Below, one piece after another: positions 53,192-64,000 of a stretch of 64,000 nt of DNA (positions within the stretch are counted from its first letter, which is position 1; every line of letters begins with the position of its first letter). The DNA comes from Plicaturopsis crispa FD-325 SS-3. Lineage: Eukaryota > Basidiomycota > Agaricomycetes > Amylocorticiales > Amylocorticiaceae. Both the position numbers and the translations under genes were made by a program. Under the pieces are notes generated by a model. The model did no database searches. It saw only the letters and a list, made by a program, of their open reading frames with translations, and was not told the origin of the DNA. The stretch covers positions 85,531 to 149,530 of the forward strand of contig KN832564.1 of NCBI GenBank assembly GCA_000827205.1. The letters are read 5' to 3'.

Positions 53192-54464
53192 TTACTTCTC
53201 GTTAAACAGCCACTCCACCTTGTCGGGCGTCTCCTCGCCGTACCATCTGAATGCACTCAGATGATTGGTGCGGTCCTCGGTCTTTGCATTGAGCAGCTTG
53301 GCGGCGAGCACCTCCAGGTTTTTCGGCACGTTCCACACCTCTACCTTGGCAAGACCGCTCTGCCGTGCGGCGTCTGTGATCTTGTCCAGCAGCGACGGGA
53401 ATGCCGATTCGGTAGAGCGGAGGCGCGTAACAATGAGAGTGGTGGGCGTGTCTATGGCCCACGTCGCAAAGGACACTTCGTCTGGCGATCCAGTAGGCTC
53501 CAGCACGACACCCCAAGCCGTTAGCCACTTCAGCCCGTTCTTGGCCATGACGTCGCCGTAGTATCCCATCCGCCGCGTCTGTACGGCGGACACGCCTTGG
53601 TCTGGCGTGAACGAGAAGAGCGCGGTGCCCGCGTCGGGCTTTCCTGCTGCGGACACGAGATCGCGCTTCATCAGCTCTGCGTCGCGTTTCCATACCTCGG
53701 TGGCCCCAGCTTCGTTCAGATCTCTCCAGGTAAGCTGTGCCTCGCTACCGACGGCCTTGCTACTGGGGCCCACGTCCCATAAAGTCGCAATGGCACCACG
53801 GACGACCCACCCTTCGCCAAGGCTCGTGCTTTCTCCAGGTGCGCTTGATCGGTAGAACGTCTCCCCAATATCGCTGTACAACACTGAGAACCGCCCGTCC
53901 CCCTGCCATTCCGGCGGTGCACCCCATTCCTCTGGGAACGCGGACGCGGGTAGGGTCGCTGCGGTGGTACGCGGTGCGATGACCCAATGCAGCAAGCGCA
54001 TCATCTGCTGGCCGTAGCCTTTCCCTCTGTTCCGGGGCGGCGTGTACACGGACGCGACCCCGTATCCGATGACTTCTTCAGCCTGGCTGTCGCCTTTCTT
54101 GATGACCAGCACTTTGCGCCGATGCCTTCGTCCTTTATCAGCTTCCACGCCACCCAATGAACATGCCGCTCACGTCTCGCATGCACACAAGAAGTCGAGA
54201 GATTCCGGCTCATCTCTCCGCACTAGGACCCTGGCCGTGCAGGTCAGCTGTCGTGTAGAAGAGGGTGGGGCTACTGAGGCGTGCGTACCACGTCCTCACT
54301 CCCCCGTTCACGGCGTGCTCGTGCGTTTCCAGATCCGCGTCGCGTTGCAGGTACGCATCCTCGGTGAGGCCGCTCCCCCACTGCGGATACGTCCGCTTGC
54401 GCGCCTCGATCGTCTGCGCGCGTGTAGCAGGTACGAGGGTCAACGCTGCAAAGTCGATCGACAT
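53192..54464 (-). CDS. LYC1-like GNAT acetyltransferase
   Basis: Exons (minus): 54464-54289, 54230-54174, 54125-53192; 388 aa. It resembles yeast LYC1 (lysine N6-acetyltransferase, lysine catabolism): ATRAQTIEARKRTYPQWGSG, TWVLVRRDEP, LDFLCACET, then VIGYGVASVYTPPRNRGKGYG, whose RGKGYG is the acetyl-CoA-binding loop. C-terminal blocks ALFSFTPDQGVSAVQTRRM and FRWYGEETPDKVEWLFNEK are family-like. The intron 2 acceptor (GAAG|GCAT) was chosen because it alone keeps the frame. UreG lies just downstream, convergent with it. Substrate is inferred from family membership only. Confidence 0.85.
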
Positions 54465-55366
54465 GGTGGTTGCTGGGAGATACTAGGTGGTACGGGCGGC
54501 CATTTTGTCGCTCGTTGGGAGCTTATCATAGGAGTATCGTGGCAGGAGAATCTAATTTTCCGGACTGCAGAGCCCAATTGCTATCGATTATTGCTATGTC
54601 GCGGAGATTAATCTTGAATAAACGGCCCAATCGAGCAGCAAGTAGTATCGAATATCGGTTTTGGGTTTTGCCAACCACTGCAAGTGCACACACAATCTTC
54701 CACGCCTACTATACTGAGCCGCCCTTCGCCGCGACTTCCCAACCATACCATCAGCTCAAGGCTTTGCTACCCAACATAACGGAGATCTTTTCTAGCGTAG
54801 CTCTCAGTGTCTTGATGGTCGGTGCTCGAGTCTACGAAACAGCCCACACCTCATTCAATTGGCTACGTCCTAGACAAGTTCACTGGGGCCGCCGCGGTCG
54901 CTCCCCTCGTACTACGGCGATCAAGTTACTTGTCGATATCAAGCTCTAGACAAGCCATGCAGCCTCAGCGTGAATCTCTGGACTCGGTGTATATGGTCGA
55001 CGAGTTTCTCCTCCTGGAATAAAGCCCCGTTCCCAATCCTGTCAAGCTCGGCCTCATAACATTGCTGGAGATTACTCACTGACAAGTGCTCTAGATTTGG
55101 TTCCGCAGGATTTCCGAGAGCAATAAGTTGGCGTCGGACGATACGGAGTCAAAACATAAGATCTTCTACAAATCAAACACAAGTCATACGACGATGCTCG
55201 GATGCCGGCCGTGTTGCATGATTCGTCCACCCCATCTGTCCAGAGAAGATCACTCCAACTGCTCTGCGGGCGGCGGAGCTTATAACATGAGGCCATACCT
55301 ACATAAACGCTGGATACAGCTGTGTTTCATTTCGCAGTTGTCTACTCCCCCCAACGTTCTCCCAAC
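54465..55366. other. Divergent intergenic region
   Basis: It holds the promoters of the LYC1-like gene (-) and the MFS gene (+). An ATAACATG context near 55280 is not convincing as a TATA box. No gene is seen. Confidence 0.5.
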
Positions 55367-57954
55367 ATGTCTCCCAAACCCAACGCGGCGCCCCCAGCCC
55401 TGGAACGTGTTCATTCCGCTGATTCCGGCGAGTCGCGCGAGGCAGACGTCGGACTACGCTGGGACGCGACGGCACACCAGTATGTTGCCGAGACGGGCGG
55501 GCATCACCACCACCATGCAGGCGTCGACCTAGAGGCGACAATCGTAGAGGAGAAAGCGGAAAAAGAGAAATCCGACATTAATGCCAGCGACGACATTTAC
55601 ATCGAGTTCGAAGACGGTGATCCCAAGAATCCCTTCAACTGGTCAAGGTAAGTCCATGACAACGTCCATCGCTGCGCGCCTAACACGCCGCGTTACCAGG
55701 AAAAAGAAATGGATAATTTCGTTATGTGGATCCTGGTTTTGCTTCCTTGTCGCCTTCTGCGCATCCAGCTTCTCCGTGGGCATTTCTGACATGCGCGATG
55801 AACTCCACGTCTCTTCCGAGGTCGCTGCCGTTGCTTTAGCCGTGTACGATTTGCACATTGATTCCATTCTGTTCGCCTCTCTGACTCTGATCTAGGTATC
55901 CTCTTGGCTTTGGGATAGCACCCCTTGCGTTGGCGCCGTTTTCCGAAGCGTATGTTTCCCCGTGTCCCCGTTTCTATGCTTTGGTTGCCAACTCGGGAAT
56001 TTAGATACGGCCGTAATCCGATGTACATCTCGACCATCGTCATATTCACTGGTATGACTGCATTGCTTACCTTGCTTTGTGTTTCTTACCACTCGGGTCA
56101 GCTTTCACCGCAATGATTGGTGCTTCGCCCAACATCGCCGCGGTGGCCATAGGCCGCTTCCTGAGCGGATGTGCAGGTAGCAGCGGCAGCACGATGGTCG
56201 GTGGCACGCTTGCAGGTGCGCCCCATAGTCCCTGCATGCTCTCAGCGTCCCTCATGCCATGCTTCTCTCGCAGACATATGGCTGACGCATGAACGGGGTC
56301 TCCCTATGGTACGTTTGGATCAATACATGTAGCCTTCGCCGCATATTCATACAATGGTCGCAGTCTATCTTCTCTGCCGCTGCTTTCATTGGGACAGGAC
56401 TCGGTCCGGCGGTGACAGGATACATCCCCATGCGTATCGGCTGGCGATGGATCCAGTACATCCAAGCCATCGCGGGTGCCGCCACATTTGTCCTCTTCTG
56501 CATTTTCCTGCGCGAGACTCGGGGTGTGTACTCTACGGACATATCGCGTGCACCGGATGGCGGGGGCTAACATGCTTCGGAAGGATCTATTGTTCTGTCT
56601 CGCCGGGCTGCGGCGATGCGCAAGGACACCGGAAGCGAGCGGTGGAAATGCAAAGCAGACGAGGAGCGCGCGAGCTTGACGGTGCTGATCAAAGTGTCCC
56701 TCACCCGCCCGCTCTACTTTCTCGCCACCGAGCCCGTCGTGTGCGTCTGTTCGCTCGCATCAGTGTTGACTTACCATGCTGACTCCATCGGATCGCAGTT
56801 TCTTCTTCTCGTTATGGGTCAGCTTTGTGTGGGGGTACGTCGGTGCAGATCTTGAAAGTTACGTTTACTAACATCTCGAGACAGTGTCATGGTGCGTCTC
56901 TCCGGAGCACCAAAGGCCTGCTATTCTCAAGGCCTTGCATAGTACGGCCTCCTGGAAGCGATACCGCTTGTGATGAAGCTCTATGGCGCAAATCAGGGCC
57001 AAATAGGCCTTGCATTTTTCTCACTCGTGTTCGTCCTTTCTTTCTGATGTATAGTGTTGCAGTACTCTATCTGACTACTAACACGATAGGCTGGGCGGAT
57101 TAATCGGGGTACTCGCTAACCCCATACAAGAGGCGTTTTATAGGAAAAATGGTGCGCTGTATCATATTGCTTTTACTGACGTGTGGCATGTGCTGACGTT
57201 GAGTCTTACCAGTGGCTACTAGAGGCCCCGAGGCCCGACTTTATGGTTCGCATATGGTCGTGCACTTCATTTCTTCCTAAGACACCGGCTGATACAAATT
57301 CCTGTTTAGGCGCGGCGGTTGGCGGGCTCCTTGTGCCCTGCGGATGGTACGCTGTTGTGCTTATCTTCCTAACAGACCACCCCTGATTGGCGAGTATATG
57401 CACAGTTTCATCTTTGCGTGGACGGAGGGCCGTGTACACTGGATAGCGCCGCTCATAGGCGTGACCGTGCTCATGGCAGGCATATTCTGGATATATGTGC
57501 GTACCCGTCTTGTTGTGCTCATCCTAGCGCCTTGACGCTGAAGCCGTATCTATCTGCAGTGCGCGGTGTTCAACTACCTCGCAGATTCGTACCTCGCGTA
57601 CGCCTCGTCCGCCATCGCGGCGCAGTCCTTCGCGCGGAACTTCATGGGATTCGTGTTTCCGCTCTTCACTACCCAAATGTGTACGTCCCGTCTTCTTGCA
57701 TATAAACCACTACGCCCGTTCTAATATTATGCACGATTGCAGATGTACGCCTCGGATACGACTGGGCGTCGTTCCTCTTCGGCATGATCGCGCTGCTCCT
57801 CGCCGTCATACGTGAGTGCCGCCCCACATCCTCCCCCTTCCGCGATTTAACTGACCGTTAACACTCAGCATTCGTCCTTCTGAAGTACGGGCCGCAAATT
57901 CGGGCCCGCTCCAAATTCGTGAAGGAGATGGAGCGCATGAAGCGTGTGGTGTAA
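55367..57954 (+). CDS. MFS transporter, DHA1 type, 18 exons
   Basis: Exons: 55367-55647, 55700-55843, 55896-55949, 56005-56051, 56102-56215, 56274-56308, 56364-56523, 56584-56740, 56799-56834, 56885-56891, 56943-57028, 57090-57151, 57213-57245, 57310-57346, 57406-57496, 57560-57680, 57743-57811, 57869-57954; 539 aa. All phases close. The N-terminal ~90 residues are cytoplasmic and include a GGHHHHH run, then DPKNPFNWS, the usual entry to helix 1 in this family. Landmarks: GFGIAPLALAPFSE, IGRFLSGCAGSSGSTM, DIWLTHERGLPM, FIGTGLGPAVTGYI, FLRETRGS and FARNFMGFVFPLF. Exon 10 is 7 nt. The transported substrate is unknown. Confidence 0.9.
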
Positions 57955-58443
57955 TGCGGCCGCGCTGCCAACAACCACAGAAATGTCTCCTCGAGTGGTT
58001 CTTCTCGTGAAGCGACCGAACATATGCATATAGACTATCTCACTCTTAGACTCCGGCGTAGCTCCGCGCTACTGCCCGCTACGGCTACGCTCACGAATTA
58101 CGCTTGTTTGCACTTCACTTAATGTTTTCTTTCGTTCTGCATGGTCCCGATAGAATGGAATGCTTGCTTTACACCTCCGCTCTGCAATTGGTATGAGATG
58201 ATGAAGGTAGCGCGAATTCAGCTGCAGCGCTCGTTACCGGCATCGACGGCCCGCCACTCCCCCTCTGTTCTTGCCACCACCTGCCCCTACCAAATTACTA
58301 CCCTTATTCGTGACGGAGAGCGATAGCAGTACCCTCAGCCTCAGTGTTATACCGCTACCCTATCGGTAAGTCTGCATAATATCCGAGAGAAACGGATATG
58401 TTTGCAAAGTTGATATCGAGCTCATCTACAGCTGAAGCGTAGC
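57955..58443. other. Intergenic spacer
   Basis: It contains the MFS terminator and the F-box promoter. A short tract GCTACTGCCCGCTACGGCTACGC (58066-58090) is repeated in style near 63,700; otherwise no feature. Confidence 0.4.
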
Positions 58444-59640
58444 ATGCCAGCCCGCCGACTGCCACCAGAACTGTGCGACGAGGTCATAGCACATCTCAGC
58501 GGTGATACGCGGGCACTCACAGCGTGCGCGACGGTCTGCAAGGACTGGGTGCCTGCGAGCCGCTTTGTCCTGTTCAACAACACAGTGGACCGCGACTCAG
58601 ATCCGCCTACACGCGTCGCCGTCGTTGCATCGAAGACGTTGCTGGAACTCATGGGCTCCCCTCACTGCACATTGAAGGATATCTCCACCCTTCATGTGCG
58701 TACGCAACCTACAGACAGCGCATGTCTGGGCGCCTCGAAATCCAAGTACATGGTGCGCCGACTCGCAAATTTCCGAGCCCTCAGACACCTCTACATCCAC
58801 GGACTGAATTTCCGCAAAGTCTCGCGAAATATTCTCTCCAACTTTACAACTTCCTCTATGGCCTCCATACGGGAGCTCCGAATAGACCAAGTGCAATTCA
58901 CCAGCCAAGATCAGATGCTCGCCTTCATTCGCGCATACCCTTTTCTTGAGGTCCTAGTCGTGGATGGTATATCCAATGCAGAAGAAATAGAGGACCATTA
59001 TCAACATCGTCCTACAATCAAGAGCGAGCTCAACCCCGAGTCGTCGTTGCGTACGCTGAAGCTCTGCAAGATAGACTCGTACATCGTGTCCATCCTCGCC
59101 TGGCTTCTTGCCACACCTACTCCGCACCTTCGGAGGGTTGATCTCAATCCTTCTGCCAGCCCCATGGCAGCAACCGTACTCCTATGCGATTTCATAAAAT
59201 CCCTTGGGAATAATTTGCAGCACCTCGAATTTTCTCATTTGGAAAACGGCATCCTGTATCACCTCGACTTGTCAAGAAATACGAACCTCCGTGTCCTCGA
59301 CTGCGGCTTTGTTCATTTTCATCCAAGTCGGACAGCAATGTTTCCCATCATGCTGTCCCGCATCGTGCTACCGTGCTTGGAGGAGATCCACTTCACCATC
59401 GCCCCATGGCGACGAGACGGCATGATACCCAACGGTCACCTCTGCTGGGACGAAGCGCGCGATACGGCCATTGCGTTGGCACTACCGCAGTTTGCGCACC
59501 TGCGTGCTGTCGTCATCCTCATACACACCATCGATCCTGAGGAAACTGAGTCGGTCCAGTACATCCAAAGCTGCTTGCCCGAATGCGAAGCGCGCGGGAT
59601 CTTGAAATTGCGGACCATACCCAGAAGGAATATGCACTAG
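58444..59640 (+). CDS. F-box protein, family B copy 2 (LRR-like body)
   Basis: A single exon of 398 aa. RRLPPELCDEVIAHLSGD and CATVCKDWVPASRFVLF make the F-box. LLELMGSPHCTLKDIS, FPFLEV, SLRTLKLCK, LQHLEFSHLE and NLRVLDCGFV give leucine-rich spacing. YIQSCLPECEARGILKLR near the end matches copy 1 at 45829-47001. The two lie 11 kb apart in opposite orientations. The expected role is in SCF-dependent ubiquitylation, with unknown substrates. Confidence 0.82.
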   Translation: MPARRLPPELCDEVIAHLSGDTRALTACATVCKDWVPASRFVLFNNTVDRDSDPPTRVAVVASKTLLELMGSPHCTLKDISTLHVRTQPTDSACLGASKSKYMVRRLANFRALRHLYIHGLNFRKVSRNILSNFTTSSMASIRELRIDQVQFTSQDQMLAFIRAYPFLEVLVVDGISNAEEIEDHYQHRPTIKSELNPESSLRTLKLCKIDSYIVSILAWLLATPTPHLRRVDLNPSASPMAATVLLCDFIKSLGNNLQHLEFSHLENGILYHLDLSRNTNLRVLDCGFVHFHPSRTAMFPIMLSRIVLPCLEEIHFTIAPWRRDGMIPNGHLCWDEARDTAIALALPQFAHLRAVVILIHTIDPEETESVQYIQSCLPECEARGILKLRTIPRRNMH

Positions 59641-59952
59641 GTGGCAGCCGAAGTAAGCACCCTGCCCTTTTATCGAGTCAACGCTGAAATCGTGAGCTAT
59701 CGGCTGACTTCTATGCCCAGGTTTATCCTCGCATTTGGTCTCGACGTGCTCTCCGAAACGGCAGAATCTGTACAGTACTTCTTCGATACGTCGTCGGTGG
59801 TGCGATATCCATCGACTCGCATCAGTAAGTATGTACGCAACGAATCGCACGCCACTGCATGATTTTGGTGTTACATCACTCTCCCCCGCATAATGACCTC
59901 ACTACACCACTACAGCCTCTTCGCCGTAGGAGACAGAGTCGAAGAGCCCTAC
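59641..59952. other. Intergenic spacer
   Basis: It lies between the F-box gene and the small-protein gene. A minus-strand open frame overlapping 59482-59850 looks like a shadow. Confidence 0.4.
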
Positions 59953-59960
59953 TATATAAA
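59953..59960 (+). promoter_or_regulatory. TATA box of small-protein gene
   Basis: TATATAAA lies about 95 bp before the ATG at 60052, followed by a CA-rich leader typical of strongly expressed genes. Confidence 0.65.
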
Positions 59961-60051
59961 GAGGCGACGTCGCGCACAATCCAGTCTAATTCCCCAGCAA
60001 TCCCCGTAACATTATCATCCACACAAACGACATACATCCACATCCCTGACA

Positions 60052-60463
60052 ATGACCACTTCGTTTAACACCGACTACACGACTGGCACGAACCAGGGAA
60101 TCGTCGATGGGCGTCCCGTAGGTCCGTAATCTCTTACCTTCTGAGCATGACGATGTTCTTACACCGATGCATTGTCCAGGTCAACAGCCACCCAAATCCG
60201 TCACCCTCGACCAAGACAATTTCCTTGACCCCGACGCGTCAGCGTCCGCGCCCGTGAGGACTTCCGCATCCGACACGCTCACGGGCGCGACCTCGCAGGA
60301 CGTATACGCGTCCTCGGGCCAGCCGTCGAACACGCAGACGTCACAAGAGGTCCACCATGACGGCCAGCCGGGGAGGAAGCGGCACGCTGAGGGCATCGAT
60401 CAGTGGGGTCCGCCTGGGACGAAGGAGACGGAGCTTAGTAGGGCGGAGAGGGACACTGCATGA
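60052..60463 (+). CDS. Small hydrophilic protein
   Basis: Exons: 60052-60121 and 60180-60463; 117 aa. The protein is hydrophilic throughout, rich in Gln, Thr, Ser, Asp and Gly, without a signal peptide or membrane segment (SFNTDYTTGTNQGIVDGR; SQDVYASSGQPSNTQTSQ; GIDQWGPPGTKETEL). I recognise no family. The strong TATA box, CA-rich leader and compact gene suggest high or stress-induced expression, and the composition is like intrinsically disordered protective proteins; both are inferences. Confidence 0.65.
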
Positions 60464-60768
60464 GTGTTGGACTTCGAGTCGAGTCTTTGACGGACATTCG
60501 TGCATTGAAGGATTCAGAGGTCACAAAAATTTGCCATTGCATACATAACGCTTTCCAAGATATAAACAAAATGTACAACCATCCTTACTGAATCTGAAAC
60601 CGCATGAGCCCGCCGCGAAATAAGTACAGTACTCGGGGAGGATGTCGGCGTCGGCGTCGTCGCGCTCGACGCAGACGGTCCCGACGCACAAATGCAGAGC
60701 GGGACAGCGGACCGGCACACCCGGTCCGAGATCGAGCGTCATTCTGATTCTCTATGCGAAATCGCGTC

Positions 60769-60776
60769 CTTATAAT
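60769..60776 (+). promoter_or_regulatory. Possible TATA box of SDR gene
   Basis: CTTATAAT-like sequence lies about 60 bp before the ATG at 60834. Confidence 0.4.
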
Positions 60777-60833
60777 CTGCAGCTCGACCAGCTGCCATGG
60801 CCCCAATTCTCCTCTTGCTCGCTACCTAATACC

Positions 60834-61884
60834 ATGTCGAGCCCTAATCGTGTCGCCCTAATCACCGGCGCATCCTCAGGGATCGGTCGTGCCTCCGCGA
60901 TTGCGCTGTCTGCCGCTGGATGGCACGTCGTCCTGACTGGACGGCGGGCGGACGCGCTCGCCGAGACCGCTAAGGAGTGTACGGGCGCTGGGACGAAATA
61001 TGAGGTTGTTGCTGGGGATATAGGCGATCAGGAGTTTGTGAAAACCCTGTTTGCGAGGACGCTCGAAGTGTTCGGTACGTCTGTGTGTCTTTCAGATGGC
61101 GGTACTGGGACTGACGGGATTAATTCTGCAGGACGACTGGACTTACTTTTCAATGTAATAACGTCGATCTCCGAGACTGTGAACTTATGTTGACTCTTGG
61201 GCATGCAGAACGCGGGAACGGGTGCACCAGCCGTCCCGATCGAGGACCTCGACGTCAACGCGTTCTTGAACGTCGTGAACACCAACCTCGTCGCGCCATT
61301 CCTCTGCACCCGCGAGGCGGTGCGCATATTTAAACAGCAGACACCCACCGGCGGTTCGTCTCACCTCTCCATCCTTTTGACGACCAGGCATCTTAATCGC
61401 AGTGAATAGGACGCATAATCAACAACGGCTCCATCTCCGCGCACACACCGCGCCCGAACTCCGTCCCGTACACCACCACCAAGCACGCCATTACGGGCCT
61501 CACGAAGAGCACGCAGCTCGATGGACGCAAGTACGGGATTACGTGCACGCAGATCGACATCGGTGCGTTACATTCCTATCTTCTCGTGCTCGACACCAGA
61601 TGAACTAACTCGTCCCGCAGGAAACGCCGCGACACCACTCTCGGCGCGACTATCCAGTCTCCCTGGCGCGACGCAGCCCGATGGCACGCAGCGCCCCGAA
61701 GCTTCTTTTGATGTGAGCCATGTCGCTAATTCCGTCGTCCATATCGCGGGGCTGCCGACGGATGTTACGGTACTTGAGCTCGTTATCATGTGCGTATTCT
61801 AGCCTTTACATCCGATGTTACCTACCTTGCTGATTTTTCTTCCTGGATAGGGCAACGGAGATGCCATACGTTGGGCGTGGATGA
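60834..61884 (+). CDS. Short-chain dehydrogenase/reductase
   Basis: Exons: 60834-61074, 61132-61154, 61209-61353, 61410-61562, 61621-61789, 61851-61884; 254 aa, the classical SDR size. The Rossmann motif [19 protein letters not shown] starts near residue 7. GRRADAL suggests NADP preference (Arg-Arg after beta-2). [16 protein letters not shown] (catalytic Ser) and [11 protein letters not shown] (YxxxK) complete the active site. The C-terminus ends [10 protein letters not shown]. Exon 2 is 23 nt. Substrate is unknown and neighbours do not suggest a pathway. Confidence 0.92.
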
Positions 61885-64000
61885 ACGGTCGGCTCTGCCC
61901 CCAGGTGATGCCAACCAGAGTGTATTCGATAAGTAAATCTGCTGCTGCTATCCGTGTATCGATATACAGAAAATGTATGTGACCTTGCTTAACAAATGTT
62001 GCTTCCAAACTGTGCACCACTAGCCTTGTCCGGAGTTACAGGGAGTTACCCCGCGCCTCCAGGCACTTGAATGCGGCAGATGCATGGGAGCCTATGCACG
62101 CCCTTGGATTTCCCGCAAGATTTGGTATCGGTGAGCATCATTTCAGCTGCGGCTGCGTCGAAGCACTTACACTCTGGATTGATTACTTAGTGCATTGCTA
62201 CGCGTGCCTCAGATCGCCCCCGTTTTACCGCGTATAACGAGAGATCCACGGTGATATGCACGAATTGCTTCTTCCAATTTACGCTTGGTCTGTACATGCT
62301 CTTCCGATTCGTGTTACCATCCGTCGAGAGAAATCCCTCAACCTCGCGGATTGAAACTCGAGTACTTATCTATCCGTTGTGTGCATCGCTGCCTCGCCAT
62401 TATTAGCACAAGGCACGTTTATTCCCCTCGACCCGGGCGCTGTAAGTAGTACTGATAACGCAGGCCTGCTATCTGTACGCAGGTTTTAATTTTACGAGGC
62501 ACGCGCAGCAAGCTTTCTACCACCCGTGTCGCGCGCCGATAGACGTAACTGGCCCCGAGACCCCCCTCGTCCACGCTCTTCGTACGCCCTTCAACCAAAG
62601 CCTATCCGTGCCAGGATGCGAGGCTACTGCGCTTCCAGGACCCGGGACGCTGGATCGATAACATGCTCGCCCGCTCGTCGTAGGACATAAAAAAAGCCTC
62701 GATGACGATGTGAAGACATACCGCACGCAGTGAGCGTCTCTTTTTTTCTTCTCCATCGGCGTCCAGGCTAATCGGCGCATACCTCCGAGCAGGGACATAA
62801 ATGGATTTCTCCGATATCTGGGACTTCTCGGGTCTCCCAGGCTTTATTGAAAGCCACCGTCAAGGGGAGTATCATCCTCTCGGATGTCGCCCATTGGCAA
62901 AGAACGCGCAGAGTCTTCGGGCTGCAAGGGTTGCGTGCGTACATGTCACCCACTTCCGAGTCCGCATCACACTCGCGGATACTTTCGATGATCGATTGCT
63001 GCGAAGTCAACCGTGCCATCGATCCAAGCTCTTCGCTGCAAGCTCCTGTTCGTCGTCATCAGCCTGAGGGGGTGACATCGATGGGTTCCTTCTGCTTACC
63101 ACGATGTCGTACAACTTGAGCATTTTCGTGCCGCGACTTCAGGGACGCTGGGTCTCCTGCTCTTTTGCACGGCGTCAATTCCCCATCGAGGGTAAATTCC
63201 CTGAGCGGCGGGGGTCCCCGCGTAGTCGATGGCTCGCGCATACGATTTCCAGGTCGGCAAAGACGCCCGCGTACTGTGAGCACGAGGATATGGGCTGAAG
63301 CTCACATCACCGGGTCAGCCACACCGGAGCCCAGACTGCTGCCCGACCTGATCTTCCGGGTTCCTCGTCGCGTCTGCTGATGCTGGATAATTCTGGCAGG
63401 GATTCTAGTGAGTAGTAGACGACTGCATAGTGTTTTTACGTCGTCTCCTGGTGCGGCGACACGCTTTGTGTGCAGGTTTTGGACAAGGAGTTCTATACCG
63501 GACTCCCGGTGACCTGGTGTCGGGTCACCGCTGCCGCGTCACCGCAAAGTCGATCGCTTACATAAGCAATAACCCTTTCGCTCGCCTTTGCCCTTGCCTC
63601 TGTCACGCTCAGGTCACCGCCCTCTGGCGCTCGCTCGTCGCGCTAGGTCACCGCCTTGCCCTGCTAAAAAACACTCGGCTTCGGCCCGCTGACGCTCAAC
63701 CACCGCCCGCTACTGACCGCCGCCCGCTACTAGACGTTCGAAGACTCTCCCATTCATCGCCCAACACCTCTGTCCACCCCCGCCCTCGATCCGTTTCGAC
63801 CTTAAAGGCACGGCGTTGGGTGGCTTTTGAGAGCGTTCTTAATGAGCCCGGGCGAGGTGCTGCACAAAGGGACAATAGGGAAGGTAAGTACTACTTCAGT
63901 ATGCACGCTGCATCCATCTTACACAACACGTTCATGTTCAGTGATGCTCGCTCAGTGGGGTACACCCTCTCGCATCTCTGTCTGCCCCTCATTGCTCGTT
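61885..64000. other. Terminal gene-free interval with short repeats
   Basis: I find no gene. Around 63500-63665 the motif GGTCACCGC or GTCACCGC recurs at least four times, and CCACCGCCCGCTACT/GCCGCCCGCTACT occurs twice in a row near 63690-63735. A gene cut by the window edge cannot be excluded. Confidence 0.4.

Overview
The window is nuclear DNA of a filamentous basidiomycete, most likely an agaricomycete wood- or litter-decay fungus (Polyporales-like; the order is an inference). The grounds are dense genes on both strands, many GT-AG introns of about 45-70 nt, TATA boxes 50-110 bp before start codons, and families typical of these fungi: DUF6534 seven-helix protein, caleosin, GH16 glucanase, lineage-expanded F-box proteins and HRD-less kinase-like proteins. 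There is no prokaryotic, viral or organellar signature. All exon models were derived by hand from splice motifs, reading frame and recalled family conservation; none has transcript support.

Layout. 0.7-3 kb: tail of a LINE reverse transcriptase, then pseudokinase-like gene 1 (-). 3.5-4.8 kb: secreted KLPV-repeat protein. 5.1-8.5 kb: Old Yellow Enzyme and alpha/beta-hydrolase (both -). 9.3-10.6 kb: pseudokinase-like gene 2 (-) with a distinctive promoter. 11.7-14.4 kb: tandem F-box paralogues. 16.8-20.3 kb: IWR1 and a caleosin with a long His/Lys/Asp-rich tail. 23.0-24.6 kb: secreted GH16 glucanase. 25.2-27.0 kb: 15-exon DUF6534 membrane protein (-). 27.5-30.2 kb: unresolved gene (-), then pseudokinase-like gene 3 (+) split by a 734-bp TA-flanked insertion that carries a tRNA-like sequence. 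31.0-34.7 kb: third F-box paralogue (-), broken by a nonsense codon and by a 2.4-kb TIR element that seems to carry a captured gene fragment. 35.0-36.8 kb: two tandem isoprenylcysteine-methyltransferase-like genes (-). 39.4 kb: pseudokinase-like gene 4. 41.1-43.7 kb: 15-exon secreted arylsulfatase. 43.9-45.0 kb: unrecognised protein. 45.8-47.0 kb: F-box protein of a second family (paralogue at 58.4 kb). 47.4-48.4 kb: USB1. 48.6-50.8 kb: MFS transporter. 52.0-54.5 kb: UreG and a LYC1-like acetyltransferase. 55.4-58.0 kb: 18-exon MFS transporter. 60.0-61.9 kb: small hydrophilic protein and a short-chain dehydrogenase. The last 2 kb has no gene I can support.

How it fits together. Conserved housekeeping genes (IWR1, USB1, UreG, LYC1-like) alternate with accessory families. 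There is no biosynthetic cluster. The most unusual material is a dispersed family of four kinase-like proteins that have lost the catalytic HRD and usually the DFG residues. Two of these share a duplicated promoter module as well as a coding region, and one is split by a transposon whose exact removal restores the frame. The F-box family shows a parallel history: tandem duplication, a shared 5-prime leader, transposon insertion with a 2-bp target duplication, and a nonsense mutation. Very short exons (7-15 nt) recur in four unrelated genes.
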